The notes: generated by a model not told the origin, from the sequence alone. A DNA stretch of 64,000 nucleotides from CAZKAP01 sp964552195 (GCA_964552195.1 CAZKFM010000003.1:186001-250000); one strand, 5' to 3'; shown: positions 1 through 9,266, counted from the first letter of the stretch. Numbers and translations: made by a program.

Positions 1-1059
1 TTTATGGAGAATGCCAAAACCATTCCCATTCACCGCAGGGTAACCGACCAGGAAATTCAGTTTCAGCTCAACAATGAACTCACTCATATGGGAATAGACC
101 TGAATTACGAGTACGGTATAGAGAGTAACGGCTTCCCGACCAAGGTACGCTCCAAGGATTTTCGTTTTAATTCGGAAGCCAAATATCGCGTGCCCATATT
201 CAGGGACAGTGAGGGCTATACTCCTTTCAGTTTGCTGCTGAGCTTTCCCAAGAAGGAGAAGTTCATCCTGAGTCGTATACTGGGCATGGTCATTTTGTCT
301 CTGACCTTTACGCTCATCATACTGGTCGCCTATGCCGGTGCCATTTATCAGCTCCTTAGGCAGAAGAAACTCTCGGAGATCAAGTCGGATTTCATCAACA
401 ACATGACCCATGAGTTCAAAACGCCCATAGCCACGATTAACCTGGCCGTAGCTTCCATGAACAATCCGGCGGCCCTGGAGGATAAAGATCGTCTGCAACG
501 CTATCTGGGCATGATACATGATGAGAATAAACGCATGCTGGCCCAAGTTGAGAACGTTCTTCGTATTTCAAGACTGGAGCGAAACCAACTGGATATTGAT
601 AAAGACAGGCAGGACGTACATGTACTCATAGAGGAGGCCGTAGGAAGTATGGAGCTGATTGTTAAGAACCGGGACGGTTACATAAAGACGCACCTCAATG
701 CGGAGCGAAGTGAAGTACTGGCCAACGCGATGCACTTCAAAAACGTGATAACCAATATACTGGACAATGCGATCAAGTATTCGTCTGAAAGGCCGGAGAT
801 CGATGTGTATACGGAGAACGGGCGGAATCAAATACTCATAAAAGTACAGGATAAGGGTGCCGGTATGAGCAAGGCAGTACTCCGCAAGGTGTTCGAGCAG
901 TTCTACCGAGAGCAGACCGGAAACATTCACAATGTAAAAGGACACGGGTTAGGCCTGGCCTATGTTAAAAAAATAGTCGAAGATCACCAGGGAGACGTTT
1001 ACGCGGAGAGCGAAAAGGGAAAGGGTAGTACGTTCTTCATTAAACTCCCCATAATTTAA
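1..1059 (+). CDS. Sensor histidine kinase, RprX-like, 5' end outside the window
   Basis: C-terminal 352 residues of a membrane sensor kinase. The reading frame is open to the left edge, so the ATG at 4 is probably internal. Visible parts are the end of a periplasmic sensor region, one membrane helix around residues 95-118, an H box with the phosphorylated His in NNMTHEFKTPIAT (about residue 140), an N box NILDNAIKYS, and G boxes DKGAGMS and GHGLGLAYVKKI. It autophosphorylates on that His and passes the phosphate to the regulator that starts 6 bp downstream, which is certainly its partner. The order resembles the RprX/RprY pair common in Bacteroidota. The signal sensed cannot be read from this fragment. 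Confidence 0.9.
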   Translation, partial: FMENAKTIPIHRRVTDQEIQFQLNNELTHMGIDLNYEYGIESNGFPTKVRSKDFRFNSEAKYRVPIFRDSEGYTPFSLLLSFPKKEKFILSRILGMVILSLTFTLIILVAYAGAIYQLLRQKKLSEIKSDFINNMTHEFKTPIATINLAVASMNNPAALEDKDRLQRYLGMIHDENKRMLAQVENVLRISRLERNQLDIDKDRQDVHVLIEEAVGSMELIVKNRDGYIKTHLNAERSEVLANAMHFKNVITNILDNAIKYSSERPEIDVYTENGRNQILIKVQDKGAGMSKAVLRKVFEQFYREQTGNIHNVKGHGLGLAYVKKIVEDHQGDVYAESEKGKGSTFFIKLPII

Positions 1060-1065
1060 ACCAGT

Positions 1066-1782
1066 ATGGACGCAGAAAAAAAGAAAATTCTATTGGTCGA
1101 AGACGACCCCAACTTTGGTATCGTGCTGAAGGATTACCTGGCTATGAATGATTTCGAAGTCGTTCATGCCAAGAACGGTATGGAGGGGTTCGAAAAATTT
1201 AAGAAGGACAAATTCGATGTCTGTATCCTGGACGTGATGATGCCTTACAAAGATGGGTTTACCCTGGCCAAGGAAATCCGGGAGAAAGACGAAAATGTGC
1301 CGATAATGTTCCTTACAGCCAAGACCATGAAGGAGGATGTCCTGAAGGGATACAAGTCGGGAGCAGACGATTATCTCAACAAACCCTTCGATTCTGAGGT
1401 ATTACTTGCTAAGATACAGGCCATATTGCAGCGAAAATCCTCGGGAAGTCTAGAGGATAGCAAACAGTTTGAATTCCAGATCGGTAACTTTCATCTGAAT
1501 TCCAAGCTGCGCTTCCTGAAATACAAAGATGAAGAGCCTATAAAGCTTTCTCCTAAAGAAAACGATCTGCTGCGTTTGCTTGCGCTGCATGAGAATGACC
1601 TAATGCCGAGGGAACTCGCCCTGACCAAGATATGGAGAGACGATAACTACTTCACTTCACGCAGTATGGATGTTTATATTGCCAAGCTTCGCAAGTACCT
1701 CAAACGGGACGACCTGGTGGAAATACTCAATATCCATGGAGAAGGGTTCCGCCTGGTGGTAAAAGGGGATAAGGAAGTCTAG
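1066..1782 (+). CDS. OmpR/PhoB-type response regulator, RprY-like
   Basis: 238 residues: a receiver domain (about 1-120) with acidic pocket EDD, phosphoacceptor Asp in CILDVMMP, the Thr of FLTAKT and the Lys of NKPFD, followed by a winged-helix DNA-binding domain (about 140-235, with SPKENDLLRLL and SRSMDVYIAKLRKYL). It is the transcription factor partner of the kinase 6 bp upstream; together they form a complete two-component system. Its 3' end overlaps the convergent gluconokinase gene by 4 bp, so no terminator separates them. Family assignment is secure; the regulon is unknown. Confidence 0.95.
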   Translation: MDAEKKKILLVEDDPNFGIVLKDYLAMNDFEVVHAKNGMEGFEKFKKDKFDVCILDVMMPYKDGFTLAKEIREKDENVPIMFLTAKTMKEDVLKGYKSGADDYLNKPFDSEVLLAKIQAILQRKSSGSLEDSKQFEFQIGNFHLNSKLRFLKYKDEEPIKLSPKENDLLRLLALHENDLMPRELALTKIWRDDNYFTSRSMDVYIAKLRKYLKRDDLVEILNIHGEGFRLVVKGDKEV

Positions 1783-2312
1783 GTTTCCTCCTTAAGGAAT
1801 GCGGTCCTGAGCAGCGCTAATTGCTGCTCAGTGTGCTGATTGATGTCTACAACCAGGGCATCACGGGGTTCTTCCAGGGTTTCGAACTGGGATCGGAGTA
1901 GTGAAGTCGGCATAAAATGTGAATGTCGCTGCTCCAGGCGCTTGCGTATAGTGTCGTACGAGCCTTTGAGATAAATGAATTCAATATGGGTATCGAGGCC
2001 CGTTCTGAGTAGTTGACGGTATCCTGTCCTGAGTGCCGAACAAGTAATACAGCAGCCCGGATTCCCGCCTTGAACAGAACGCAGTGCGCGACGATTAAGC
2101 TCCTCGAGCCAGGATTGGCGATCCCGGTCCGTGAGGGGAACGCCAGATTCCATTTTGGTGATATTGGACGCAGGGTGCAGCTGGTCTCCCTCTATAAATG
2201 GAATTCGGAGTTCTTTAGCCCAAGCCCTGCCCAATGTTGACTTGCCCGAACCCGAAACCCCCATGAAGACAAATACTCGAGTTTTTGGCATATGCAAATC
2301 TCGTTTTTTCAT
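1779..2312 (-). CDS. Gluconokinase family, GntK type
   Basis: 177 residues. A P-loop GVSGSGKST near the N-terminus, followed by EGDQLHPASNITKMESGVPLTDRDRQ..W, is the signature of gluconokinase, which phosphorylates D-gluconate to 6-phosphogluconate with ATP. CSALRTGYRQLLR and the C-terminal HFMPTSLLRSQFETLE segment also fit. The chosen ATG overlaps the miaA stop as ATGA, suggesting translational coupling; an internal Met at 2291 is an alternative and closer to the family's usual start. It is the last gene of the long minus-strand run beginning at 9244. No gluconate transporter or dehydrogenase lies next to it. Confidence 0.9.
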   Translation of the reverse strand: MKKRDLHMPKTRVFVFMGVSGSGKSTLGRAWAKELRIPFIEGDQLHPASNITKMESGVPLTDRDRQSWLEELNRRALRSVQGGNPGCCITCSALRTGYRQLLRTGLDTHIEFIYLKGSYDTIRKRLEQRHSHFMPTSLLRSQFETLEEPRDALVVDINQHTEQQLALLRTAFLKEET

Positions 2313-3229
2313 TTCAGTTCACGACTAAGCTCGGAGGCCACCTCTGCCGGGTCGCGGTTCCAATTCACCAGGGTAGCCGGCTCGAAATGTCGCAGCCAGG
2401 TGAGTTGCCTTTTCGCATACCTCCGTGTATTTTTCTTGATTTCCTCTACGGCTTGATCGAGGGAGAGGTGCCCATCCATGTTAGCGAAAAGTTCACGATA
2501 CCCAACGGTCTGCAGAGCGTTGAGATGCCGGTAGGGGTAGAGCGTCTCGGCCTCGGCGAGCAGGCCCCGGTCCATCATGGCGTCCACCCGATCCTCTATG
2601 CGTTGGTAGATGATTTCTCTGGGGGCATCCAGCCGGACATACCGAAATGTGAATGGACGTTTGGCTCGTGGGGATTTCAGGAAATCCGAATAGGGCCGAC
2701 CCGAAACTTCGGATACGGAAAGGGCTCGTATCAATCGGTGCGGGTTTTGCAAATCTACCTGCTCGTAGTACATCGGGTCTCTTCTCTGCAATTCCTGTTG
2801 CAGAAACTCCAAACCCCGGTGTTTGCCTATATCTTCCCAATGCTGCCGAATTTCCTCCCGGACTTCGGGAAACTCGTTCAGTCCTTTAAGCACGGCATCC
2901 ACATAAAGTCCGCTTCCGCCACACATAATCAAAACAGGGTGTTTGGGCTGCATGCTGGCAATCAGTTGGAGAGCGTCCTGCTCGTAACGCCCAGCATCAT
3001 AGGATTGGTGGATACTGATGTGATGCACAAAGAAATGCCTTGCCAGGTCCTGTTCTTCCCGGGTGGGCGGCGCCGTACCTATAGACATCTCCCTGTAGAA
3101 CTGGCGTGAGTCGGCCGAGAGTATCGGAGCGCGGAAATGTCGGGCCAGGGAAATGGCGAACGCGGTTTTTCCAATGGCCGTAGGACCGACTACAGCCAGT
3201 ATATGGGGAGTTACATTTTGGCCCCGCAT
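2309..3229 (-). CDS. miaA: tRNA dimethylallyltransferase MiaA
   Basis: About 306 residues. MiaA transfers a dimethylallyl group to N6 of A37 in tRNAs that read codons starting with U. Diagnostic features are the P-loop VVGPTAIGKT, the substrate motif SADSRQFYREMSIGTAPP, HFFVHHISIHQSYDAGRYEQDA, the GGSGLYVDAVLKGL loop and the C-terminal NTRRYAKRQLTWLR. The start at 3229 (MRGQNVTPHILAVVG) fits the family; the frame is open 45 bp further up, but that would overlap the channel gene more deeply. Even so it overlaps the upstream K+ channel gene by 19 bp. Confidence 0.95.
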   Translation of the reverse strand: MRGQNVTPHILAVVGPTAIGKTAFAISLARHFRAPILSADSRQFYREMSIGTAPPTREEQDLARHFFVHHISIHQSYDAGRYEQDALQLIASMQPKHPVLIMCGGSGLYVDAVLKGLNEFPEVREEIRQHWEDIGKHRGLEFLQQELQRRDPMYYEQVDLQNPHRLIRALSVSEVSGRPYSDFLKSPRAKRPFTFRYVRLDAPREIIYQRIEDRVDAMMDRGLLAEAETLYPYRHLNALQTVGYRELFANMDGHLSLDQAVEEIKKNTRRYAKRQLTWLRHFEPATLVNWNRDPAEVASELSRELK

Positions 3230-4029
3230 TCGTAACAATACTTTGCACCGTCCCGATGTCCTTCGGCCGAGCAACTAGGGCAGCTCTGGGTGTTGGTATG
3301 GACGCCTTTACCCCCGAAAATGTTCCGCCCGGCCTGGGCGTATTCTGCGGTAACTATACCGGTGGGGACGGCGATGATTCCATAACCCAGCACCATGATC
3401 ACAGAGGCTATGATCTGACCCAGAGTGGTAACGGGCGCAATGTCGCCGTACCCAACGGTAGTCAGGGTTACTATGGTCCAGTAGATGCTCCGGGGAATGC
3501 TTTCGAATCCAGACTCTTCGCCCTCAACCATGTACATTATGGTTCCGAGAATTACCGAAACGATGACGATGGTGAGTACGAAGACGAGTATCTTTTCGCG
3601 ACTGGATTTCAGTGCTTTACCGAGGCGTGAAGCCTCACCGATAAACTTGACGAGCTTGAGTATTCTGAATATCCGTAGCAGACGGAGGGACCTCAGAGTG
3701 ACCAAGATGTGTGTTCCTGCGATCACGTAGGAGAGATAGAGAGGTATGGTCGAAATCAGATCAATAAGACCGTAGAAGCTCAGAATGTACTTTAGTGGCT
3801 TGCGTACGCTGACAATACGAAGTATATACTCTATGGTAAAGAAAATGGTTATGACCCATTCGATCGTCTTGAATTCCTGGGCATACAGATCATTGAGGTG
3901 AGGTACGGTCTCCAGCATCACCACCAGCGTGCTCATCAGGATCATGATGATCAATACGATATCGAACAGTTTGCCCAGGGGCGTATCCGCTTCGTATATA
4001 ATTTCGTGCAGTTTGGCTCTAACTCCCAA
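3211..4029 (-). CDS. Voltage-gated K+ channel with zinc-ribbon tail
   Basis: 272 residues. A six-helix voltage-gated potassium channel subunit of the inner membrane: S1 near residues 22-40, an S4-type segment LRSLRLLRIFRILKLVKF with regularly spaced arginines (about 113-130), the pore helix and selectivity filter TLTTVGYGD, then S6. The C-terminus carries CPSC and CYEC pairs about 11 residues apart, a zinc-ribbon-like tail unusual for KvAP-type channels but seen in environmental bacteria. It overlaps miaA by 19 bp and follows the exonuclease gene by 11 bp, so it is co-transcribed with unrelated housekeeping genes. Confidence 0.9.
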   Translation of the reverse strand: MGVRAKLHEIIYEADTPLGKLFDIVLIIMILMSTLVVMLETVPHLNDLYAQEFKTIEWVITIFFTIEYILRIVSVRKPLKYILSFYGLIDLISTIPLYLSYVIAGTHILVTLRSLRLLRIFRILKLVKFIGEASRLGKALKSSREKILVFVLTIVIVSVILGTIMYMVEGEESGFESIPRSIYWTIVTLTTVGYGDIAPVTTLGQIIASVIMVLGYGIIAVPTGIVTAEYAQAGRNIFGGKGVHTNTQSCPSCSAEGHRDGAKYCYECGAKM

Positions 4030-4040
4030 AAGGCAAGGCT

Positions 4041-5414
4041 TTACTCGCTAAAGTACAGAGTTTTTACCGAACTCTTCTTCCGCAGATAGCTATCCACCAT
4101 CAGACGGGTGTGCAGATTATGCGGGAGCGGCCGCATGATTCTCTCAATGCGTTCCAGGCTATTCAGCTGGTAGTTCAGGTCCGTATACCCCATTCCAGCA
4201 ATCTTGCCGTTGCGTATGAAGACAAACCCCTTTTCCCCGGTTACCCTACCGGAGTCCTGTATCAAAACGGTCTTGTTTTTCAGGCTAAACCGATTAAGAA
4301 GTTTCTGATACCGCTGGTTATACGTTTCGGGATCCTCTTGCATTCCGGGATCGGGATCGTGCCCTTCTACAGGGTGCACGGGGCACTCCGTTTTACTGGA
4401 AGATAGTCCACACTTTTGGGTGCAGAGGTGCAGTTGCTTACAGGAATCCGTCAGAAACTTTTCCATTTCATTTTGATCCGAAAATAGAAGTTCACTCTCC
4501 TCCCAGTGGTCGCGGTCGCCCTGAAGAAAACCCTCGTAGCCATCCTGATCCATTACTCTGTGCAGTGCCCGGACCCTGGAGGCCAACTTGCCTTTTTTTC
4601 TCACGTATTTGGGCTTACCCGATTTCTGTTCGGATCGTGCCTGGAGTTCCGCCAAAAACAGGGTGCCGCTGATTTCATGGTGCACATGCCGGGTGTACTT
4701 CTGCAGGCTCCGGCTGAATGTATCCCTGCCGACGAAGTGCTGGGTAACGGACTGGCGAATATTTTTAGAGGCTCCAACGAAAAGGAGATTCCCCTGCTTA
4801 TCATAAAGTGAGTAAACACCGGTTGAGGAAGGCAATGCGCGAACCATTTTGAGTTGGTTATCACTCAGCTCTCCGGTTTCCTCGCTTCGCATCAGGGACT
4901 GTATTACCGATGCACTGCCCTCTTTGACCAAAAGGATCTTGAGGAGTTTTTGAGTGGCCAGGGCATCCCCGTAAGCGCGGTGACGATCGCTTACCGGGAT
5001 TCCCAGGGATCTTGTCAGCTTTCCCAGGCTGTGCGATTCAGCCTCGGGCAGAAGTTTCTGGGACAATGCTACAGTACATAGGGTAGGACGCTTGAAGTCA
5101 TATCCCAATCGGGAGAATTCCGTTCGGAGTATGCGATAATCGAATGAGGCATTATGAGCAACCAATACGGCATCCTCTGTGATTTCTATGATTCGGCGAG
5201 CCACTTCATAGAATTTGGGAGCAGCCCTCAACATAGGTTCCCGTATTCCGGTTAATTGGGATACGAATGCCTGTATAGGGCGCTCCGGATTAATCAGAGC
5301 AGAGAAAGTGTCCGTTATTTCCACCCCGTCGAAGCGGAAGATGGCGATCTCCATGATGCCCTCCTCGTTGTATTTCCCTCCCGTACTCTCAATATCCAGG
5401 ACTGCGTATTCCAT
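4041..5414 (-). CDS. DnaQ-like exonuclease fused to a GIY-YIG nuclease domain
   Basis: 457 residues. The N-terminal ~170 residues are a DEDDh 3'-5' exonuclease of the DNA polymerase III epsilon family: DIESTG (catalytic D and E), VAHNASFDYRIL, and HRAYGDALAT (the catalytic H and last D). From about residue 193 an ALPSSTGVYSLYD...LFVGASKNI stretch is the start of a GIY-YIG nuclease domain like that of UvrC and Cho. The rest contains Cys-rich CKQLHLCTQKCGL, again like UvrC-related proteins. The fusion is known in several phyla and suggests a DNA repair role; the exact substrate is not known. It is 11 bp from both neighbours in the operon. Confidence 0.9.
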   Translation of the reverse strand: MEYAVLDIESTGGKYNEEGIMEIAIFRFDGVEITDTFSALINPERPIQAFVSQLTGIREPMLRAAPKFYEVARRIIEITEDAVLVAHNASFDYRILRTEFSRLGYDFKRPTLCTVALSQKLLPEAESHSLGKLTRSLGIPVSDRHRAYGDALATQKLLKILLVKEGSASVIQSLMRSEETGELSDNQLKMVRALPSSTGVYSLYDKQGNLLFVGASKNIRQSVTQHFVGRDTFSRSLQKYTRHVHHEISGTLFLAELQARSEQKSGKPKYVRKKGKLASRVRALHRVMDQDGYEGFLQGDRDHWEESELLFSDQNEMEKFLTDSCKQLHLCTQKCGLSSSKTECPVHPVEGHDPDPGMQEDPETYNQRYQKLLNRFSLKNKTVLIQDSGRVTGEKGFVFIRNGKIAGMGYTDLNYQLNSLERIERIMRPLPHNLHTRLMVDSYLRKKSSVKTLYFSE

Positions 5415-5425
5415 CCAGATTCGAC

Positions 5426-6100
5426 TTAATTCGGCGTTTGATTCCGGGGTCCGAACACGGAGCTACCCAGGCGCAGCATATTGGCGCCCTGATTCAAAGC
5501 CAGGTTATAATCACCGCTCATGCCCATAGATAATACATCAAAGTTTTCCAGAGATCGGACATAGTGATCGAAAAGCGTCCGGAGTCTCCCAAATTCTCCG
5601 GAGACTTGTTCTTCGTCCTCGGTAAAGGTAGCCATACCCATGAGTCCGCGAATCCGAACCCAGGGGTATGATCCTTCCTGGTAATTCCCGATCAAAAGAG
5701 AAAGTTCTTCTTCGTCCAGGCCGTATTTTGACTCCTCCTCTGCGATGTGAACCTGTAACAGGCAGTCGATTACACGTTCAATCCGGCCGCCCTGCTTATT
5801 GACCTCCGCGAGCAGACGGGGGCTGTCTATTGAGTGAATCAGGTGTACGAAAGGCGCGATGTATTTTACCTTATTGCGTTGTAGGTGTCCGATCATGTGC
5901 CATTCGATATCCTCAGGCAGGGCCGCTTGTTTATCACAGAGTTCCTGTACTTTGTTTTCGCCAAAGATGCGGAGCCCCAGATCGTAAGCTTCACGCAGTA
6001 TGGATAAAGGCTGTGTTTTGGAAACGGCAACCAGGGTAACATCTGCCGGAAGCGACTTCTGTATGGACTCCAATCGTTCCTTTAATTCCATAAGTCTCAT
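5426..6100 (-). CDS. YggS/PROSC family PLP-binding protein
   Basis: 224 residues, typical length. The PLP lysine lies in TLVAVSKTQP near the N-terminus, followed by FGENKVQEL, EWHMIGHLQRNK and a C-terminal LSMGMSGDYNLAL phosphate-binding segment. The family is a single-domain alanine racemase-like fold without racemase activity that keeps the pyridoxal phosphate pool and some amino-acid pools in balance. It sits in the minus-strand operon, 11 bp before the exonuclease gene and 21 bp after the DUF1015 gene. Confidence 0.93.
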   Translation of the reverse strand: MRLMELKERLESIQKSLPADVTLVAVSKTQPLSILREAYDLGLRIFGENKVQELCDKQAALPEDIEWHMIGHLQRNKVKYIAPFVHLIHSIDSPRLLAEVNKQGGRIERVIDCLLQVHIAEEESKYGLDEEELSLLIGNYQEGSYPWVRIRGLMGMATFTEDEEQVSGEFGRLRTLFDHYVRSLENFDVLSMGMSGDYNLALNQGANMLRLGSSVFGPRNQTPN

Positions 6101-6121
6101 TTGGTTTTATTCCCCATGGAT

Positions 6122-7375
6122 TCACTGCTGCTCGGAGAACAATTCATAAATAACCAGACCATTTCTCATCTTGGGCTCAATAAAGGTAGTCTTGGGCGGC
6201 ATGACCATATTGTCATCCGCTACTTTCTTCAACTGGCTTATGTCCAGGGGAGGTATTGCAAACGCCAAGGCGTACTTTCCCGAATCCACAGCACTTCTCA
6301 TATCAGGTAAGCTTTGCTTACCCGAACTGTAGGCAATACGGGGGTCATTTCTCAGGTCCCTTATGCCCAGTATGGGTTTCAAAACACTGTCGTACAGCAG
6401 GACTGTGTCAAGTTTAAATTCAATCTGGCTGTGGAAATGGCGACTGTCTTCCCTAAGACTGAGTTCGTAAAAAACCCCGTCCAGATACATCACAAAACGA
6501 TGAGGCTGAATCGGTATACGGGGAAAACCATCCATGACACGCAAACGGTAGTCCTTTTCCAGCACCCTCAGAAAAGTGTCTCTATCGAGTCCGCCCAGAT
6601 CCGTGATGTAACGACTGAATCCGTAGATTCGAATCTGGTCTTCGCTGATCAGGTAACTCATGAAGTAGCGACAGGGGTCTTCTTCCGGCATATTGGGACG
6701 CCTTCTTGCTTCATAGTCACAATACTGGGCTGAGGAAGCACTTCGGTGATGGCCGTCTGCAATGTAGAGTTCACTCTGGCTCCGAAACCCCTCATTAATG
6801 TGATGGATGGACTCTGGATCAGTGATTCTCCACAGGGAATGCGTATCGCCTTCGGCACAGAGTATATCGATATCGGGATCCATTTTACTCACCTTCTCGA
6901 GTATGTCATTCAGCGGTTTGCGCTGCCTGTAAGTCATCAGTACCGGTTCGGAATTAAATCCCACCGTTTTCAGGTAATGGGCAAACAGGTCTTCCTTGTT
7001 CTGAAGGGTTTCCTCATGCCGCCTTATGACCCCTGCGTTATAGTCTTCAACTGCTGCGGCACCGAGGAATCCGGTAAACGTATATCCGCTCTGCTGAACC
7101 CGGTAAACGTAGTAAACGGCTTGGTGGTCCCTTTCAAAAATACGCTTGGAGACGAATTCCCGGTAACGTTGCCGCACCAACTGAAAACGTTCGATGCCTT
7201 TAATGGACTTGTGAATCCGAAATCCGGGATTGAGTACATGCAGGAACGAATAGGGATTGATCCGCATAATGGCCTCCCTTTCGCCCTCCAGATAATCGTG
7301 GTATGGGCGAGAGGCAACCTGAGACGCCCATTTACGGGCGGGAAGTACCCCTCTGAAGGGACGGACGTTTGCCAT
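6122..7375 (-). CDS. DUF1015 family protein
   Basis: 417 residues from the ATG at 7375 (MANVRPFRGVLPAR); the frame is open further up but would run into the upstream dehydrogenase gene. Motifs of DUF1015 are VASRPYHDYLEGEREA, INPYSFLHV, IADGHHRSASSA and MPPKTTFIEPKMRNGLV at the C-terminus. The function is unproven: relatives are often encoded near serine biosynthesis genes and have been called HTH-containing or kinase-like (SerK-type) proteins. Here the neighbours are a hydroxyacyl-CoA dehydrogenase (2 bp upstream) and YggS, so no serine link is visible. Confidence 0.88.
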   Translation of the reverse strand: MANVRPFRGVLPARKWASQVASRPYHDYLEGEREAIMRINPYSFLHVLNPGFRIHKSIKGIERFQLVRQRYREFVSKRIFERDHQAVYYVYRVQQSGYTFTGFLGAAAVEDYNAGVIRRHEETLQNKEDLFAHYLKTVGFNSEPVLMTYRQRKPLNDILEKVSKMDPDIDILCAEGDTHSLWRITDPESIHHINEGFRSQSELYIADGHHRSASSAQYCDYEARRRPNMPEEDPCRYFMSYLISEDQIRIYGFSRYITDLGGLDRDTFLRVLEKDYRLRVMDGFPRIPIQPHRFVMYLDGVFYELSLREDSRHFHSQIEFKLDTVLLYDSVLKPILGIRDLRNDPRIAYSSGKQSLPDMRSAVDSGKYALAFAIPPLDISQLKKVADDNMVMPPKTTFIEPKMRNGLVIYELFSEQQ

Positions 7376-7377
7376 AT

Positions 7378-8265
7378 TTAAGCGAATTGAGCGGAGACGA
7401 TCTCGGCTTTTCGGTGATCGCTGTAGTCGTAAAATCCACGTCCGGACTTGATGCCGAGATCCCCGGCCAGGACCATTTTTTCCAACAGTGGACAAGGTGC
7501 GTATTTCGGGTTGCGGAATCCGTCGTGCAGCACGTTGAGTATGCTCAGGCATACATCCAGTCCTATGAAATCCGCAAGCTCCAGTGGTCCCATGGGATGA
7601 GCCATACCCAGCTTCATGATGGAATCTATTTCCTGTACTCCAGCTACCCCCTGAAACAGACTTTCGATACTTTCGTTTATGAAGGGCATAAGCAGGCGGT
7701 TGGAAATGAAACCGGGATAGTCTGCCACATCCACGGGAATCTTACCCATTGCCGAACTCAGCTCGACCACCCGTCTGCTGACCTCATCGGATGTTTTATA
7801 ACCCCGGATTACTTCTACAAGCTTCATGATAGGAACCGGGTTCATGAAATGCATGCCGATGACCCGTTCGGGATTACGGGTCTGTGCGGCCAGTTCTGTA
7901 ATGGATATGCTGGATGTGTTGCTGGCCAGAATAGAATCTTGCGGCATACGTTCGTCCCATGACCGGAATATGCCGTATTTGAGTTCCTTGTTCTCGCTAA
8001 CGGCCTCCACCACCAGGAAGGAGTCGTCGTAAGCATCCTGTTCCTTGGCAGTAAAAAAAAGCCGTTCCAGGGTCTGGGATTTCTGTTCCTGGGTTATGCG
8101 TTCCTTTTTAAGCAGGCGATCGAGTGAGTTTTCAATGGTTTGTCTGGCTTTGTCCAGCGACTGCTCCGAGGGGTCGAGGACACAAACACTGTAGTCGTGC
8201 TGAGCGAAGACCTGGGCAATACCATTCCCCATAGTTCCCGCTCCAATTACTGTTACTCGCTTCAT
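7378..8265 (-). CDS. 3-hydroxybutyryl-CoA dehydrogenase family
   Basis: 295 residues, the usual length of the single-domain short enzymes. The Rossmann motif GAGTMGNGIAQVFA binds NAD(P); SNTSSISITELA and GMHFMNPVPIMKLVEVI carry the catalytic His; YPGFISNRLLMPFINE and LGMAHPMGPLELADFIGLD are in the C-terminal dimer domain. It interconverts acetoacetyl-CoA and 3-hydroxybutyryl-CoA in fatty acid or amino acid metabolism. No thiolase or crotonase gene is adjacent, so the pathway is not fixed by context. It lies 19 bp downstream of the Gfo/Idh gene. Confidence 0.92.
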   Translation of the reverse strand: MKRVTVIGAGTMGNGIAQVFAQHDYSVCVLDPSEQSLDKARQTIENSLDRLLKKERITQEQKSQTLERLFFTAKEQDAYDDSFLVVEAVSENKELKYGIFRSWDERMPQDSILASNTSSISITELAAQTRNPERVIGMHFMNPVPIMKLVEVIRGYKTSDEVSRRVVELSSAMGKIPVDVADYPGFISNRLLMPFINESIESLFQGVAGVQEIDSIMKLGMAHPMGPLELADFIGLDVCLSILNVLHDGFRNPKYAPCPLLEKMVLAGDLGIKSGRGFYDYSDHRKAEIVSAQFA

Positions 8266-8284
8266 GTTTACCTAGACAATTAAT

Positions 8285-9244
8285 TTAAAATTCATTCATG
8301 ATTCTGAGTGCCAGGTCCAGTGCCCGAGCACCGTCTCGGAACGAAACCACAGGATCTCGTCCTTGTATTATGGCATCGGCAAAGGTCTCCAGCTCATCCA
8401 GTATGGCATTGTTAGGGCTTACCTCCGGGTTCTGATAATACAACTGTTTCTTGCCGCCGTCTGGAGTAGGCAGGATCAGGTCGTAGGGTCCCGGTTCCTC
8501 TGGTGCATCCTTCATGCGCAATACTTCGGACTTTTTCTCCAGAAAATCTACCGTGATATAGGCATCTTTCTGAAAAAAACGGCTCTTCCTCATGTTCTTC
8601 ATGGAGATGCGGCTGGCCGTCAGGTTGGCCACGCAACCATTATCAAATTCTATTCTCGCGTTGGCAATATCCGGGGTCGAGCTCAAAACGGATACCGCGC
8701 TGGCGCGAATTTCTTTTACTTCTGCACGGACTACGCTGAGTACAATATCGAGGTCGTGAATCATCAGATCGAGTACCACGGGAACGTCAGTACCCCTAGG
8801 GTTGAATTCCGCGAGACGGTGGGTTTCGATAAACATGGTGTCACCTATGTGGTCGCGGACGGCTGTAAATGCGGGGTTAAAGCGTTCCACATGCCCCACC
8901 TGTCCTTTCACTCCATGGCGATCGGCCAGTTCAATGAGAGCCTCTGCCTGCTTTAAATCCTGAGTGATGGGCTTCTCAATGAAAACATGCCTTCCCCGTT
9001 CAAGGGCAGTTTGAGCTAGTTCAAAATGAGATAGGGTAGGGGTCACCACCACCACCACCTGGCAGTTTTCCATGAGGTCTTCCGGTGATGCGTAGGCATG
9101 GTAACCCAGTTCTTGGGTCACCTGTTCGCTGGTTTTCACATCCGGGTCGTAGAATCCTCCGAGGGTGTATTTTTCGGATTGCTTGAGCAGTTTTAGGTGG
9201 ATTTTGCCCAGATGACCTGCTCCGAGCACGCCTGCAGTCAGCAT
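8285..9244 (-). CDS. Gfo/Idh/MocA family NAD(P)-dependent oxidoreductase
   Basis: 319 residues from the ATG at 9244. An N-terminal Rossmann domain (VLGAGHLGKIHLKLL), the EKPITQDLKQAEALIELA segment and VGHVERFNPAF, then a C-terminal domain with the DLMIHDLDIVLSV motif (His probably catalytic). The family oxidises or reduces sugars, inositols or related ring compounds; the substrate cannot be read. The start is chosen because a TATTTTTG promoter element lies at 9259-9266, which would place the RNA start near 9253; the longer frame from 9271 would begin upstream of that. First gene of the eight-gene minus-strand operon. Confidence 0.9.
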   Translation of the reverse strand: MLTAGVLGAGHLGKIHLKLLKQSEKYTLGGFYDPDVKTSEQVTQELGYHAYASPEDLMENCQVVVVVTPTLSHFELAQTALERGRHVFIEKPITQDLKQAEALIELADRHGVKGQVGHVERFNPAFTAVRDHIGDTMFIETHRLAEFNPRGTDVPVVLDLMIHDLDIVLSVVRAEVKEIRASAVSVLSSTPDIANARIEFDNGCVANLTASRISMKNMRKSRFFQKDAYITVDFLEKKSEVLRMKDAPEEPGPYDLILPTPDGGKKQLYYQNPEVSPNNAILDELETFADAIIQGRDPVVSFRDGARALDLALRIMNEF

Positions 9245-9258
9245 AGAATAATTTTTGG

Positions 9259-9266
9259 CAAAAATA
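9259..9266 (-). promoter_or_regulatory. Bacteroidota-type -7 element for the 9244-1779 operon
   Basis: TATTTTTG on the minus strand matches the Bacteroidota consensus TAnnTTTG. The predicted start of RNA is about 8 bases before the ATG at 9244. The element is part of a 19-bp sequence (CCTATTTTTGCCAAAAATT) found again at 21904-21922 in front of the ABC-F gene, and contains the perfect inverted repeat ATTTTTG-C-CAAAAAT. Confidence 0.65.

Noticed and set aside
2285..3109. A 274-codon plus-strand frame across miaA
   Set aside because: Opposite strand of a complete miaA; the sequence has no recognisable domains.
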